Below, one piece after another: positions 48,813 through 60,590 of a stretch of 64,000 nucleotides of DNA. Both the position numbers and the translations under genes were made by a program. Every line of letters starts with the position of its first letter. The first letter of the stretch is position 1. A model generated the notes under the pieces. It had not been told where the DNA came from. It saw nothing but the letters and a program-made list of their open reading frames with translations, and did not search any database. This DNA comes from Megascapheus bottae (Eukaryota > Chordata > Mammalia > Rodentia > Geomyidae): positions 4,496,106-4,560,105 of the forward strand of contig JANJXV010000024.1 of the NCBI GenBank assembly GCA_024803745.1, read 5' to 3'.

Positions 48813-49785
48813 ACTGTAAGTATGATTTGAATGTAAAATATATATGTGAATGAAAGGTCTCAATTCAACTGGGTCTTATTTAGAATATTACTGCATGTTA
48901 TGGGGCTCTGTTTGAAATGGCACATCTTCTGTTTTACCTCTATTAATGTGCCTTTCCCTCCAACCTTGATTCTTTTCAAGGCTTTATTTTTACCCTGTTT
49001 ATTTTATTAAAGCAAGGCTGTCTGCTGACCATAACAGTGACTTTACGTTTCTAGTTCTATATATCAAAAGTATGCCATGGGGTAAATCACTTAGCCTTTC
49101 TTTGTTCCTATTTTTTTCCCACTTGACTAAGTAAGACTCTATTTTCTTTCTTTCCCTCAAAGAATCCACTAAATAATGTATAAGATTTGAAGGTGATGCT
49201 TCTTAGGGGGACTAAGGCAGAGTGTTTCCTTTGAGAGGAGAAAATGGTTCATTGTTGAAGCATAGGATGAGATTGTGATTCTAATTTATTCTCTTTGAAC
49301 CTAAATGGCAAATGTCCCTCACTGTGAGATGTGGTTCCTAGGGCACTTCCTCTAACCAAACCTTTCCTCGGTAAAGCTGGCATTTTTTGGACTACAGAAA
49401 AAGGAGACCACCCCATTCCCTTCAACAGATACTAGCTTACATTCTATAATTTGAGAGAAAGCAGAGATTCAAGAAAGTACCCAGTCTTAGCTAGCCTTCT
49501 CTGACAGTCAGATTCCAGGTGTTGTATGGAGACACTCTCCTGCCTATTGCCCTTTAAAACCAGCTTGATCCTGAATATATTCAATCTTGGAAGCTGATTG
49601 TAGTATGGATATACCTGAGACTTCTTTGTTTATGCTTGCTTTTCTTCAAAGATGGAGTTGCTCAATAGCTCCCCCAAAACTCAAATGATCTTCTTGCTTT
49701 AACTACTGGAGCAGCTGGGGTTACAGGCAGTGCAGGCCGTTGACTTCACCTCATTTTTTCCCCACAGGAAAATACTATATCTTTT

Positions 49786-50060
49786 CTCTTTCTTTCTTTC
49801 TTTCTTTCCTTCCTTCCTTTCTTTTTTTTTTTTTTTTTTTTTTTTTTTGCTTGGTTTGGGGCTTGAACTCTGCCTGGGTACTGTCCCTAAGCTCTTCAGC
49901 TTAAAGCTACCACTTGAGACACAGTGCCACTTCCCATTTTCTGGTGGTTAATTGGAGATAAGAGTCTCACAGACTTTCCAGCCTGGGCCGGTTTTGAACC
50001 ATGCTCCTGAGATCTCAGCCTCCTGAGTAGCTAGGATTATAGGCATGAGAAATCGGTGCC
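49786..50060 (-). repeat. B1-ID SINE, minus strand, with long (TTTC)n/T tail
   Basis: Element body 49848-50060, tail read as (TTTC)n then about 27 T (49786-49847). Linker and B1 head are well kept. Confidence 0.87.
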
Positions 50061-50351
50061 CTACCTTGGTTTATTCTTTTATCCAGCAAATATTGTGTAT
50101 CTCCTTTGTGCCCAGCATTGTGTTTAAGGATGCCAAGAAAATAAGATTGAAAAGTTTTGTGGGAAACATATGTATATACAAGTTGAGGTGTGTGCATGTA
50201 TGCATATACATTTCAACAGAAGAACAAAGTTAGTGCAGAGGGTCACACTAACAAGATAGTAATTACTCAGTAAAACTCTTATTTCATGCCCCAGACATGA
50301 TTGTGGAGTGTATAATTTGTTTAATAACTAAATCTAAATTTCACTTACACC

Positions 50352-50871
50352 TGACAGCAGCATAGAATTCCATTGTGTACAAATACCACATCTTGTTGAT
50401 CCACTCATCAACTGAGGGACATCTGGGTTGGTTCCATATCTTTGCTATGGTGAATAATGCTGCAATGAACATTGTTGGGCTAGTGGATTTAGTATGTTCT
50501 TGTTTCTGGACAATTGGGTAAATGCCTGGTAGTGGAATTGCTGGGTCATAGGGGACCTCTATGTTTAGTCTTTTGAGGATCTGCCATACTGCTTTCCATA
50601 GTGGTTGAAGGAATTTGCACTCCCACCAACAGTGTAGTAGTGATCCCTCCTGGGCACATCCCCTCCAGCATCTGTTGTTATTAGATTTCTTGATCCTGGC
50701 CATTCTAACTGTGGTGAGGTGGAATCTTAGAGTTGTTTTGATTTGCATTTCTTTTATGACCAGAGATGTTGAACATTTCTTCATGTGTCTATAGGCCATT
50801 TTTATTTCTTCAGAGAAAACTCTCTTTAAGTCTTTGTCCCATTTTTTAATGGAATGGTTGTTTCTTTGGAG
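50352..50871 (-). mobile_element. LINE-1 ORF2 C-terminal part, inverted segment of a twin-primed insertion
   Basis: Open on the minus strand for about 180 codons. Motifs of the LINE-1 ORF2 C-terminal domain are clear: [20 protein letters not shown], the cysteine/histidine-type segment [20 protein letters not shown], and MFIAALFTIAKIWNQPRCPS up to FYAAVR. Endonuclease and reverse-transcriptase domains are absent, so it is not functional. It is joined head-to-head with the sense-oriented LINE-1 end at 50872-51377, and together they are bracketed by one target-site duplication. Its near-intact frame suggests a younger age than other LINE-1 pieces here. Confidence 0.93.
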
Positions 50872-51377
50872 ATGGAAAGACTTAGAAAAAATCATATTAA
50901 GTGAAGTAAGCCAGACTCAAAGGAACATAGGCTCAATGGTTTCCCTCATTTGTCATAATCAGTAGAAACCTTGGGCTCTCATAGCAGAGATTTGCAATAG
51001 AGCAAAGCCTAGATACATAAGGCCATATAGTATGACGCTAAAGGAAAGGACCTCTAGGATATAGAAACAAAAGCCATATAATGAGTGATTGTTGTCCTTA
51101 ATGTACTATGTTATCTCTCATTTCTTTTGCTGTCCCTTGGTTATCTCATATTGTTACAGTATCTCACTTTGTTATCTGATATATTGGATATATTTGTATT
51201 TGGTTATTTGAAATTGGATAGGGAAGGGGGGAAAACAAGATGAGGGGTGGGGGTTGGGGGAAGGGAAATGGGGACCAAGACACGAGAAAGGTTATCAATG
51301 TATGAGAAGTAATGCACCTTCTATCTGGCAAATATAATGTAACTCCTCTATTAACTACAATAAAAATATATGGAAAA
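50872..51377 (+). mobile_element. LINE-1 3' end, direct segment of the same insertion
   Basis: Starts with the ORF2 end (atggaaagacttag..., reading KDLEKIILSEVSQTQ), then the 3'UTR with a purine-rich stretch (51214-51272) and an A-rich tail. The word aaatttcactta(c/t)acc at 50336-50351 and 51378-51393 (one mismatch of 16) brackets both segments. Confidence 0.92.
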
Positions 51378-52368
51378 AAATTTCACTTATACCCTTTAGT
51401 AAGGATACAAACAAAATCTAGGTAGAGGAGGGGTAACACACAAGGAGAAACCAGAAGAGAACATCATTAAAGTCACCCCAAAGAAGTAATGACTTTTCCC
51501 AAGACCATGTCCTTTCCTTCTACTAGTTGAAAGAATGCAAATGAAAAATATTCTTTTGACTTTTGAGTTTTTCTCACTTTTTTTTTTTTTACACCGAAAT
51601 GCTTCACAAATTACCGTTGACCATCATGGCTGTCCTGAACATTGTGGTCAGACACCAAATGTAAAATTTGCATTTTGATGATTATTTTTCATTCTACCAT
51701 TTGTACTTGTTAGCTAACACACACACACATATAGAGAATTTTTACTTATAGACTGTGACATGGCAGAGAAAATAGGAACCTCTGACTTGGTGGAGAAGAA
51801 AGGGGAAGAGAACCCAACTCCAGGAATGCTGTAGTATCCTTTGTCACAACTGGAGGTGCTTACATTGTGATGTTAGTTGTAATAGCTGCAGCTGGATTCA
51901 AACATTACACCTTATCTCAATTAAGTTCCCTGAGATCCTTTTGAAAAAGTAGCCTGGATGAAATGTCAAAATGTATCTTCTATCCTGTCCATGTTAAGGT
52001 ATCACCTATCTGTTCTGTGCTGCTTTTCATTCCTGGGTGCTGGTGAAAAGCCTTCCATGGGGTCAGCATTGAAAGTTTGAGAGCTCAGGAAACGTGTTTG
52101 GTTACAGATGGAGATGGTAGGATTATACCTCCATTTGATTGTGGAAAGTGGAATGTGTGCAGTAACTAAATATCACTTTTGTTTAGATCTTTTAGCAGTG
52201 ATGACATACAGAAGGAAGAGAGAAATAAATGTCACTTATATGCCACTAAGTAACTCTATGTAGTCAAGATTTTTTGTTTTTAACCAATCCATGTATTTTT
52301 TAATTTCTCTGAAATGTGGAATTTTTTCATTTTTTATTCCTCTCTATCTCTCTGTCTCTCTCTTTCTT

Positions 52369-52526
52369 ACTTGTCAGTCCCAGGGCTTGAACTCATGGCC
52401 TGAGCACTGTTCTTGGACTTTCTCAAGGCTAGAGCTCTACCATTTGAGCCACAGCACCACTCTGGCATTTCTTGTGTATGTGGTACCAAGGAATTGAACC
52501 TGGTCTTTGTGCTTGCTCCTGGCTCT
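52369..52526 (-). repeat. Dimeric ID SINE, minus strand, with internal deletion
   Basis: Both units recognisable; part of the first ID unit ('atgctaggcaagcactctacc') is lost near 52513. A CT-rich tail precedes it. Confidence 0.83.
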
Positions 52527-52796
52527 AACATTATTATCTTTAAGTAGTAGTACAAAGGAGTGAGTTGCCATTTAACAAAGAATTTATGGATAGCTTGATC
52601 AAAGTCATCTCTTTCAACAATTTTACCCATCCCTTACCTACCAACCTCTTTTCTACTCTTCTTAATTTTGTAGGATACGCATTGGATTCTTAACTGCATT
52701 CTTCTTTCACCCCAAACCTTCTCCCTTTCATTTGATTCATCTACCTGGTTCGCCTTGATCTTACACTACCCCTTTCAAAACCACTTCTGGTGTTTC

Positions 52797-53019
52797 CTTT
52801 CTTTCTTTCTTTCTTTTTTTGGTTAGTCATGGGACTTGAACTCTGGGCCTGAGTGCACAAGGCTACTATCCTACCCTTTGAGCCACAGCACCACTTTGGG
52901 TTTTCTGGTGGTTAACTGGAGATAAGAGTCTCACAGACTTTAATGTCCAACTGACTTTGAACTGTGATCCTCAGATCTTAGGCTTCCGGAGTAGCTAGGA
53001 TTACAGGCATGAGCCACCG
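52797..53019 (-). repeat. B1-ID SINE, minus strand
   Basis: Complete element with (TTTC)n tail. ctggtgtttc occurs at 52787-52796 and 53020-53029, a 10-bp target-site duplication. Confidence 0.87.
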
Positions 53020-53494
53020 CTGGTGTTTCATTTTTGAAATGTGGATTTTTTCAAAGGTTGTTTATCTTTGTGGATATTTATAAAATAATTATGTCCAAAT
53101 GACCTTTATCTCTTGTTCTTTGAGCCACTAATTCAGTGTGTTCTTAAGTCTTGCCCATAAACAATCTCTGGACTTTGGCTAAGGCCACAAGACTCTCATG
53201 GAGCCACTGCCTGTCTATAGTGAGCAGGACTAGGAGGTGGGACGTTAAACTGGCAAGGTATATATAGTGCCTCTTCCCTTTCTTATTACATGCTTTGCTG
53301 GACCCTGCATAGCAGGGTGGGTAAAGGATAGAATTTCAAGCAAAAATTGTAATTGCTTTTGTTTAGTAAAGCCAAGAGCCTTGATTTTTTTGTGAGCATT
53401 CAATGTAAATAACAACTGACATGAGAAAGAGATTTTCAGGGTGCCATAAATATCTTTACAATTGTGGGGATGGGAACACAGTGCAGGAAGAGTA

Positions 53495-53497
<3 letters not shown>

Positions 53498-53533
<36 letters not shown>
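53498..53533. repeat. (GT)n microsatellite
   Basis: About 18 GT units, 30 bp upstream of the next SINE. Confidence 0.93.
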
Positions 53534-53536
<3 letters not shown>

Positions 53537-53561
53537 CTTTCTTTAAAAAAAAAGTCCAGGT

Positions 53562-53767
53562 ATTGGCCAAAAAAATAGCCTAGTGGTAATGTGCTTGCCT
53601 AGCCTGCATGAAACTCTGTGTTTGATTCCCTGGAACCACATACACAGTAAAAGCAAGAAATTGTGCTGTGGCTCAAGTGGCAGAGTGGTAGCCTTGAGCA
53701 AAAAGTGTCCAAAGATAGTGCCTAGGCCCTGAGTTCAAGCCCCAGGACTGGCAAAAAAAAAAAAAAA
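53562..53767 (+). repeat. Dimeric ID SINE, plus strand
   Basis: Sense-oriented dimer with a 15-A tail. Flanks 'tccaggta' and 'tctaggta' hint at a short target-site duplication. Confidence 0.87.
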
Positions 53768-54070
53768 TCTAGGTAGTCAGTATACCTACCATCTCACCAA
53801 AAGCTGAGAAGCAATTAGAAGAAGAAATCTAAATTGGTGCTCAGAATTCTCTATGCATGTCAAATGGGAGAGAAAAAATAGCAGCTGACTTAAAAGATAT
53901 CATCCACCCATTATATTTCTATGGATGAACACTCAAGATTATACACTTCTTTGTTTCATTAAAAATTGTTTCCTGAAGTATGTACTGACTTTAGTTTTGA
54001 GTAAAACATAATATTCAGATTTACAACTTTAAAAACTGAATATTTATTTATATGATATAAACATATTTTA

Positions 54071-54290
54071 GGGGCTGGGAGTTTTGCCTAGTGGTTAAAG
54101 TGATTGCCTAGCATGTACGAAGACCCGGGTTCGATTCCTTGGTACCACATACATAGAAAAAAGCTGGAAATGGTGCTGAGGCTCAAGCTCAAGTGGTAGA
54201 GCTCTAGCCTTGAGAAAGTCCAAGGACAGTGCTCAGGCCCTGAGCTCAAGCCCAGGACTGGCAAAAAAAAAAAAAAAAACAAAAAAAAAA
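54071..54290 (+). repeat. Well-preserved dimeric ID SINE, plus strand
   Basis: It keeps CpG sites in box B ('gacccgggttcgattcc') and has a long A17CA10 tail, both signs of a recent insertion. A 6-base 'ctcaag' repeat is present in the second unit. Flanks share atatttta (54063-54070 and 54294-54301). Confidence 0.9.
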
Positions 54291-54539
54291 CAGATATTTT
54301 AATTATAGCACCCGGTTACACATGGAGAATCTGGACTTAAGAGGAACAAGAAAGAAACTTCTGCATAGTTTTTCCTACATTTTTTGGATGCTTTCCTCTA
54401 AGCCATCAGTTATGAAAAATGCTACTAAAATCCATACTGTAGTTTCAATGTAAAATCAGTGCTTCTCAGAAGAGATTTTGATGCTATAAAATCGGTGAAA
54501 GATTTTTTTTTCCTTTTGGACTTTTCTTTGTTTGCTTCG

Positions 54540-54562
54540 TGTGTGTGTGTGTGTGTGTGTGT
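54540..54562. repeat. (GT)n microsatellite, short
   Basis: About 11 GT units. Confidence 0.9.
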
Positions 54563-56108
54563 TTCTGTTTCATTTTCCGGGAAGTCTAGATCTATCAAGG
54601 AAGACATTGGTTTCTTCAATATCTTTGACTCTTCCTTGTACTAACAGGCAAAAGTCATCTTTGTGTGAATGAAAAAGGTCTGATTGAACTAGGGTGAGCC
54701 CTTCATTTTAAGAAGAGTTAAAGTCTGGGCTGTTTTTAATGTTTTAATCTCTGTTTAAGAGGTTTCTGTTGTGAGAGGAAAATTGATAACATTTTTACCT
54801 CAGCAAACTGCCAGCAAACTGGCTCTGCTCTAATCCCACATTTATAGTGATTTATATTCTCCGTGGCAATGTGCTGTAACCTCAGAGTGATACCACAGTG
54901 GTGCAGATTGACTGCATTCCAAATGCTGGAATCACATACATAATGTTTTTACTTTTAAATAATATTCAGACACCAGAATAAATACCATATGTGCACTGAT
55001 GCTGGTTACAATGGGACCTTGTCATTTCTTGTGAGGGAGAACATTCTTTGTTTCTGATGCCTGTTTGAAATAAGTACGCTAAAGATAAATATGTACATTG
55101 ACAGCATTTTGAGAAGGCTTTGGTAATTATTCAGCTGAGGATGTAGCTGGGATTCCTTAAAATGCAGAATTTGAAATGAAGAATGTTGCTGCACAATGCT
55201 ACCTTCCCTCATTGACAACGGGCAGGGATTGTTCTCTGGCGTTCCTGGGGGAGAGTAGCTCTTTATGTTCTGCACCTACAGTGTATTTCGGGTAAGAGGA
55301 CATCTGTTGAAGAAAAATTACCTCCGTGAACACTGTTCATAGGAACAGTGCGACTTACATGCTGATGACATTGGAACAGGGAGAATAACACACTCGATAA
55401 TGGGGAAGGATGGATTGATTGGAAAGCCATAATTCAGTGTGGGGTCTAATGTCATCTGATGCCACAAAGCCATTATTTAGGTGCCCTGACATCATCACAA
55501 TACAGACAATCAATCTCTCCAGATCCATGTTGTCCCCCACATGATTCTGAAGATTTAAAAGTTTCATAAAAAGCTTAAAAATATTTCTCAAGTCATATGC
55601 TTTTCAATTAGCATGTTATCTGTCCTGGTTGGAATTCTAATCCACTTAGACATTATTTTTAAATAGACATGCGAGAATACCTTTCATATTTGTATATTTC
55701 TAACAGGCTCCAACAAGTCAATTCACATTGGCCTCTTTAGGAAGCATTTCCACCCAGGTTTGTGTTATTACCACTGGCTGAGCTATATTGAATTAGTGCT
55801 TAGAACATTTTCTAATGTTTTATGAATGATGAGCCCCTAGGCATTGATATGGATGGTTTCCCTAACCCTCTGCACCTCTATCCCCACCCAGCTTTGTGAG
55901 GTTCGCCCAGAATACATGATGTGAGATTAATGTGTGAGTAATACATCATAATGTATCTCTGACATTTTATCTGGTACAGTGACTCAGAGTTTGAGTGAGT
56001 CTAGCTTCCTGTATAAGAGTGTTTCCCATCGGAAAAGCCATTTTGTTTTGAAGTTGTGAAGTTCTAAAACAAACACTTAGGCTCTAACATACCGTCTTTT
56101 CTTTTCAG

Positions 56109-56201
56109 CTTTTCGGATGATCCCTTATCCCTTGGAAAAGGGGCATCTGTTTTATCCGTATCCAATCTGTACAGAAACAGCAGACCGAGAGCTGCTTCCC
56201 T
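56109..56201 (+). CDS. ST7: ST7 exon ([20 protein letters not shown])
   Basis: A 93-bp exon after the acceptor gtcttttcttttcag. Two bases complete a threonine, then 30 codons [20 protein letters not shown] followed by [10 protein letters not shown], plus one base, before the donor gtaagt. It is aromatic- and proline-rich (YPYP) and identical to ST7 as I remember it. It leads into the membrane-anchoring exon at 59579, so it probably forms the segment just before a transmembrane helix (inference). Reading frame intact. Confidence 0.94.
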
Positions 56202-57546
56202 GTAAGTCTTACCCCTTCATAGTCCTATCTTTAGCCAGGGAGAGTGGGGTGACTAGAGGTGGGAATGGGAAGAGATTGGAATAATAAACGCTTACACTGT
56301 CCTTTGTCTTTTATTATTTTTCTCCCAACCCCTGGCCTTGTTTGATAGCAGATGTATTAAAGTGAATTATGTGAGTGGGTTGGGTTTCCTGTTCCTCTAA
56401 GTCCATCCACATTTATCAAAGGGAGAGATGCCAAAGGGCTGGAATTTCGAAGAGGCATCATGTACAGAGGGCTCTGAGCACAGAGAGTGCTAGCATGTGC
56501 ATGTGCTGGTACTCACTGGGCTGGGCTGTCATGAAAGTTTCTGCCTGGACTGCAGGAGGTCAGAGGGGGTTTGCATAGGCTGTAGTATAGTGGAAATGCT
56601 GACTTCAGAAGGAGCTGTGCATGAGTCACGGGTGGGAGAATGACACAAGGAGTGGGTCGGGGCGGTGTGCTCTCCCTGGTGATGCAATGTTCTTGGCCCA
56701 AGGGTTTCCCGTGAGCATCTTGTAGGCTGCCTATAGTGAATTGGCTGACATGTGCAGAGCACACATGCAGCCTCCGCATTGTGTATCAGCACTCACATAG
56801 AAAACCCTGCCTTTGAGTGCCTTCCAGGCCAGCAGCCTATGGCCATACCACATGTGGGAAATGTTCTCTTGGTTTACTGTAATACAGCATTGTTTTGACA
56901 ATTAAAGCTAAGTAGTTATCAAATCATATTGTGTATAAGGATCATGTCCAGACTTTTCATGTGGCCCTGACTTAAGACATATTTTTCTCCTATGGATGAT
57001 AAGATGGAAGTTTTGATTCCTTTCTCTTCCCTGTATTAAAGTGTCCTTTTGCCTATTACTCTCTCCCTCTACCAGTCCCAGCATTATCAATACTTCATAG
57101 CCAAAGCACATACCAATATTTTCTCCCCAAGTACTATAACTTTGGAGTGCTGGATTCTATAGTAAATTTTCAAATGCCTACATTTATTGAGCCAGTCATC
57201 AGTCTCCAACATGGGTACTCTAGGTGAAAAGCAGCTGAATTGCTGTTGTCCTATTGGCCTAACAAGAGTCACCTGGCTTATCTCCGTGCTAACCAGCTCT
57301 TCCCCACCCTCCCCTTGAGTTGTGTTACTTTGGAAACTAAGAAAACTTAGTCTGGTTTTTTTTTTTTTCAAAAGAGCCTGATGACTCAGGTTACATTACA
57401 TTTGATTTCAGAAATCTTTATATGGGCTGATATTATGCCTCCGACTTTTCCTTGGGGAGGAGCTAAAGTATTACCATCTTCAATTTTTCCATTTTCTGGT
57501 AAGAGAGTTTTCCTGAAAAGCATAGTGGGTGTTTAAAAATTATTTA

Positions 57547-57738
57547 ATTGAAGGCAGGGAGTTTGGCCTAGTGGTAGAGTGCTTGCCTAGCATGCACAAA
57601 GACCCGGGTTTGATTCCTTGGTACCACATGCATAGAAAAAAAAAATAGCTGGAAATGGTGCTAGACTCAAGTGGTAGAGCTATAGCCTTGAGAAAGTCCA
57701 GTGCTCAGACCCTGAGTTCAAGCCCAGGACTGACAAAA
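57547..57738 (+). repeat. Dimeric ID SINE, plus strand, with 12-bp target-site duplication
   Basis: Full dimer, with 'gtccagtgctcag' in place of the usual longer segment. aaaaattattta occurs at 57535-57546 and at 57739-57750, where it overlaps the A tail. Confidence 0.88.
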
Positions 57739-58382
57739 AAAAATTATTTAAATCTAATTGAAATTTCAGAGGAATAGATTAGCTAGTAGAACAAGATGGA
57801 AAGTGTTTTAAATGTTGTGCAGATAATCTTAAGCCTGAAATAGAAAATGATGGCTTATATTCATTTAATTGAATGCCATGATCTGAGTCTAACCACCCTC
57901 CAGGAGCTTCTTTGGGGTTAAGTTTTGAGGGTGAGGGTATGGAGAGGGTTGGCTGCTGTAAATGCCGCTCATATCTGACATGTACACAGTATAATCGTTG
58001 CCACGTTGCATCCTCACTGTCATTCCATCCTGAAACCCTAAAAGGTTGACTTAACCAGGATGGGACTTGTCTGGGCTTTGTATCTCCCTTATCTCCTCCA
58101 CCTTCAGTTTTCAGCAGTGTAGATTAGAATTTGGATTAATAAGAGATGCACAGCGAAGTAAAAGGCCTCTAGACCTTGTACTTCTGAGGAGAATGGACGA
58201 CAGACCATTTTGGTTTGAGTGCCATGGTGTGCTCACCTGCAGTTTCTCAGCTCTCCATCTGCCAGGTTCCTGGGCAATGCTTTCCTTCATCTATGTATTC
58301 AGACACTCTCCTTCTTCCCCCTCTGGGCACTGCTCTCATTTCCCCAATCACATGGTCCGTAGAAGGGATATGCCAATTATTA

Positions 58383-58620
58383 TTATTTTTTTTTTGCCAG
58401 TTGTGGGGCTTGAACTCTGAGCCCCGGGTACTGTCCCTATGCTCTTCAGCTCAAGTCTACTGCCCTACCCCTTGATCCAAAGCACCTCTTCTGGTTTTCT
58501 AGTGGTTGATTGGAGATAAGAGTCTCATGGACTTCTGTGCCTGGGTTAGCTTTGAACCGTGATCCTCAGATCTCAGCCTCCTGAGTAGCTAGGTTTACAG
58601 GTGTGAGCCAGTATGCCTGT
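58383..58620 (-). repeat. B1-ID SINE, minus strand
   Basis: Complete composite with T tail. Flanks atgccaattatt (about 58370-58381) and atgccaattctt (about 58628-58639) look like a target-site duplication. Confidence 0.88.
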
Positions 58621-58966
58621 TTGAAACATGCCAATTCTTTTGGCCTTTATACCTAAGGTTTGTTTTTATTGTCCCCAACTCAGTGTTTGAAGTTCAGATT
58701 TGGAAAGTGCTCTTTGTTGCTGTTTTTTTTCCCCTGATGGTGATGATTGTTATATTTATCATCATGAGTTTTCTCCAGTTGTGCCTGATAACTCTTATCA
58801 ATCTACCCCTCATCCCTAGCAGCTTGAAGAGGCTAACATGCCATCAGAGGAGCTTCCTTTACTGGCATATTCAGGATGTGCCAGGAAAATGTCCAAGATA
58901 AATGAAGATCGTCTCATTCTAATACTTTTTATATACAGGAAAGTGAAAATGTAGGCAGGATTCTTT

Positions 58967-59163
58967 TTTGTTTTTGCCGGTCCTGGAGCTTGAACTCAAA
59001 GCCTGAGCACTCTCCTTGGACTCTCTCAAGGCTAATGTCCTACTACTTGAGCCACAGTACTACTTCTGGCTTTTTTTCTGTGTATGTGATACCCAGGAAT
59101 CAAATCCAGGAATTTGTGAATGATAGGCAAGCACTCTGTATCACTAGATCACATTCCCCGCCA
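58967..59163 (-). repeat. Dimeric ID SINE, minus strand
   Basis: Both units present with moderate divergence; aggat(t/g) with a following T-run marks both ends (58957 and 59163). Confidence 0.84.
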
Positions 59164-59578
59164 GGATGTTTTTGGTTTTTTTTTTTTTTCAGTATACTTG
59201 ATTAAGGATTTTCCAGATTTTATTCAATGGACATACATGTTATAGTTTGAATGAAGTTTTGCTATTTTGTTCACATTTGAAAAGGGAATATCATAGATTA
59301 AGTATACATGATGCTGCAATCCTTTTATAGAAATGTGAGCCATCCCTACATGACCCACTTATGCTCCCAGCTGGAGCAGAAGGCTGGAGCTAGACTTGGG
59401 AGAAGTGCAGAGGCAGCCATAGGGTGGGAGTAATATTGGCTGTGCTATGTCCATTGTGTGGCTGGTTCATTGCCAGCAGGATTTATCCAAAGCCTTAAGG
59501 AGTCAGCCCCACCATATAGAAACCTCCAGGGTGCTTTTCATGCCAACTCTAACATTTCCCTCTTGGCCTTCTCCACAG

Positions 59579-59718
59579 CTTTCCATGAAGTCTCAGTTTA
59601 CCCAAAGAAGGAGCTCCCCTTCTTTATCCTCTTTACTGCTGGGTTGTGTTCTTTCACAGCCATGCTGGCCCTCCTGACACATCAGTTCCCAGAACTTATG
59701 GGAGTCTTTGCAAAAGCC
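59579..59718 (+). CDS. ST7: ST7 exon with transmembrane segment ([20 protein letters not shown])
   Basis: A 140-bp exon after the acceptor ccttctccacag. Two bases complete a serine, then 46 codons from [15 protein letters not shown] to [17 protein letters not shown], leaving in phase 0 at the donor gtgagt. The hydrophobic run [19 protein letters not shown], flanked by lysines on one side and HQ on the other, is a convincing membrane-spanning helix, in keeping with ST7 being a multi-pass membrane protein. In known ST7 transcripts this exon joins one of two C-terminal exons; only the exon at 60471 lies in this window. Confidence 0.95.
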
Positions 59719-60470
59719 GTGAGTATTTGCCAAGAGGGACTAATGGGGAAATGGATAGTAAAAAAACCAGGGAAAGCAGTGCATGAGAAATGTAGGTGCT
59801 GTTGCACTGAAATTGTTCACTCACCGTTTTAATTTTCCTTACCAATGGAATGAAAGGGTTAAGAGCAGGGTGAGAAAGCACAGGTTGTTGATGTGTGCCT
59901 TGCTTTATTCACCAAAACAAATTCTCAGCAGTTTCCAAAATACACATGAAGTCCAAAAGGATGAAATAATGGAAGGAATCATAGCAAATGTGAAAATGGT
60001 GGGAAAAATTCAATTTCGTACATATCAAATGACATTATTTCCATTCTTAGGATATTGTGTCTGTCATTCATAAGGGATGAGATTTATATCTCTAAAGATT
60101 ATTTAAACAGTTTTTAAGATGGTTACAAACTGTTGACCTGTTTAATGGATGAGCTGTGAGAAGGTATGAAAATTTGCCATATTAAGTATACTGACTTGGC
60201 ACTTAGAAGTAGGAAAAGTCTGTGGATTGGCCTTGAGTAGGTGGTGGAATAGACTGTGAGAAGGCCATCCATGCTGACAGCCAAAGATCATTTCTACCTG
60301 CTCATTCAGTGAGGGAAGGTATCTGGATTTTGACCCAGCTAGGTGTCGAACAGAAGCAATAAGGAAAAGAACATCAGTTGTTTCCCTGATTCGCCATTCA
60401 GATTTCAAGGTGAATGGAATCTCCATGAAATCACTTCTAACTTGGCTGGGTCGATTTAATGCCTTTCCAG
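59719..60470 (+). other. ST7 intron, 752 bp
   Basis: Short last intron with no identifiable repeat or second coding segment. Confidence 0.85.
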
Positions 60471-60590
60471 ATGATTGACACTTTCTGCTCGGCAGAGTTC
60501 AGGGACTGGAATTGCGAGAGTATTTTCATGCGTGTTGAAGATGAACTGGAAATCCCACCGGCACCTCAGTCTCAACATTTTCACAATTGA
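60471..60590 (+). CDS. ST7: ST7 alternative terminal coding exon (MIDTFCSAEFRDWNCESIFM), ends in TGA
   Basis: Acceptor taatgcctttccag, then 39 codons in phase 0 and TGA at 60588-60590. It starts MIDTFCSAEFRDWNCESIFM and ends PPAPQSQHFHN. It matches one known ST7 C-terminus with, from memory, three substitutions relative to human (MIDI to MIDT, NCK to NCE, HFQN to HFHN). The tail is charged and hydrophilic (RVEDELE), so it is probably exposed to solvent. The last 11 codons and the stop coincide with sequence that I recognise as LINE-2, read in a frame other than the LINE-2 one. The alternative ST7 C-terminus was not found downstream. Confidence 0.9.
   Translation: MIDTFCSAEFRDWNCESIFMRVEDELEIPPAPQSQHFHN

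Larger units (their letters stand above)
43197..56108 (+). other. ST7 intron, 12.9 kb
   Basis: Holds SINEs at 43230, 43471, 43741, 46120, 46909, 47163, 49846, 52369, 52803, 53562 and 54072, LINE-1 at 45525-45750 and 50352-51377, and CA/GT repeats at 46221, 48776, 53498 and 54540. Nothing nameable was seen in 44000-45520, 47350-49780, 51400-52360 or 54300-56100. Confidence 0.85.
56202..59578 (+). other. ST7 intron, 3.4 kb
   Basis: Contains SINEs at 57547, 58383 and 58967. The first 1.3 kb (56202-57540) is repeat-poor and slightly GC-richer; no exon with supported splice sites was found in it. Confidence 0.85.

Noticed and set aside
50341..50895. 184-codon minus-strand frame as a host gene
   Set aside because: It is the LINE-1 ORF2 C-terminal fragment, 5'-incomplete and part of an inverted insertion.
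54072..54160. tRNA-like unit with box A and box B (also in other SINE copies)
   Set aside because: Part of a SINE family with many copies and a poly(A) tail; it does not form a full tRNA cloverleaf gene.
56375..56800. Overlapping frames on both strands in the GC-richer segment after exon 56109
   Set aside because: No acceptor/donor pair in the right phase and no recognised similarity; the frames contradict each other.
59458..59832. 124-codon continuous frame around an ST7 exon
   Set aside because: Only 59579-59718 is exon; the rest is intron read-through on both sides, as shown by splice sites and loss of ST7 similarity.
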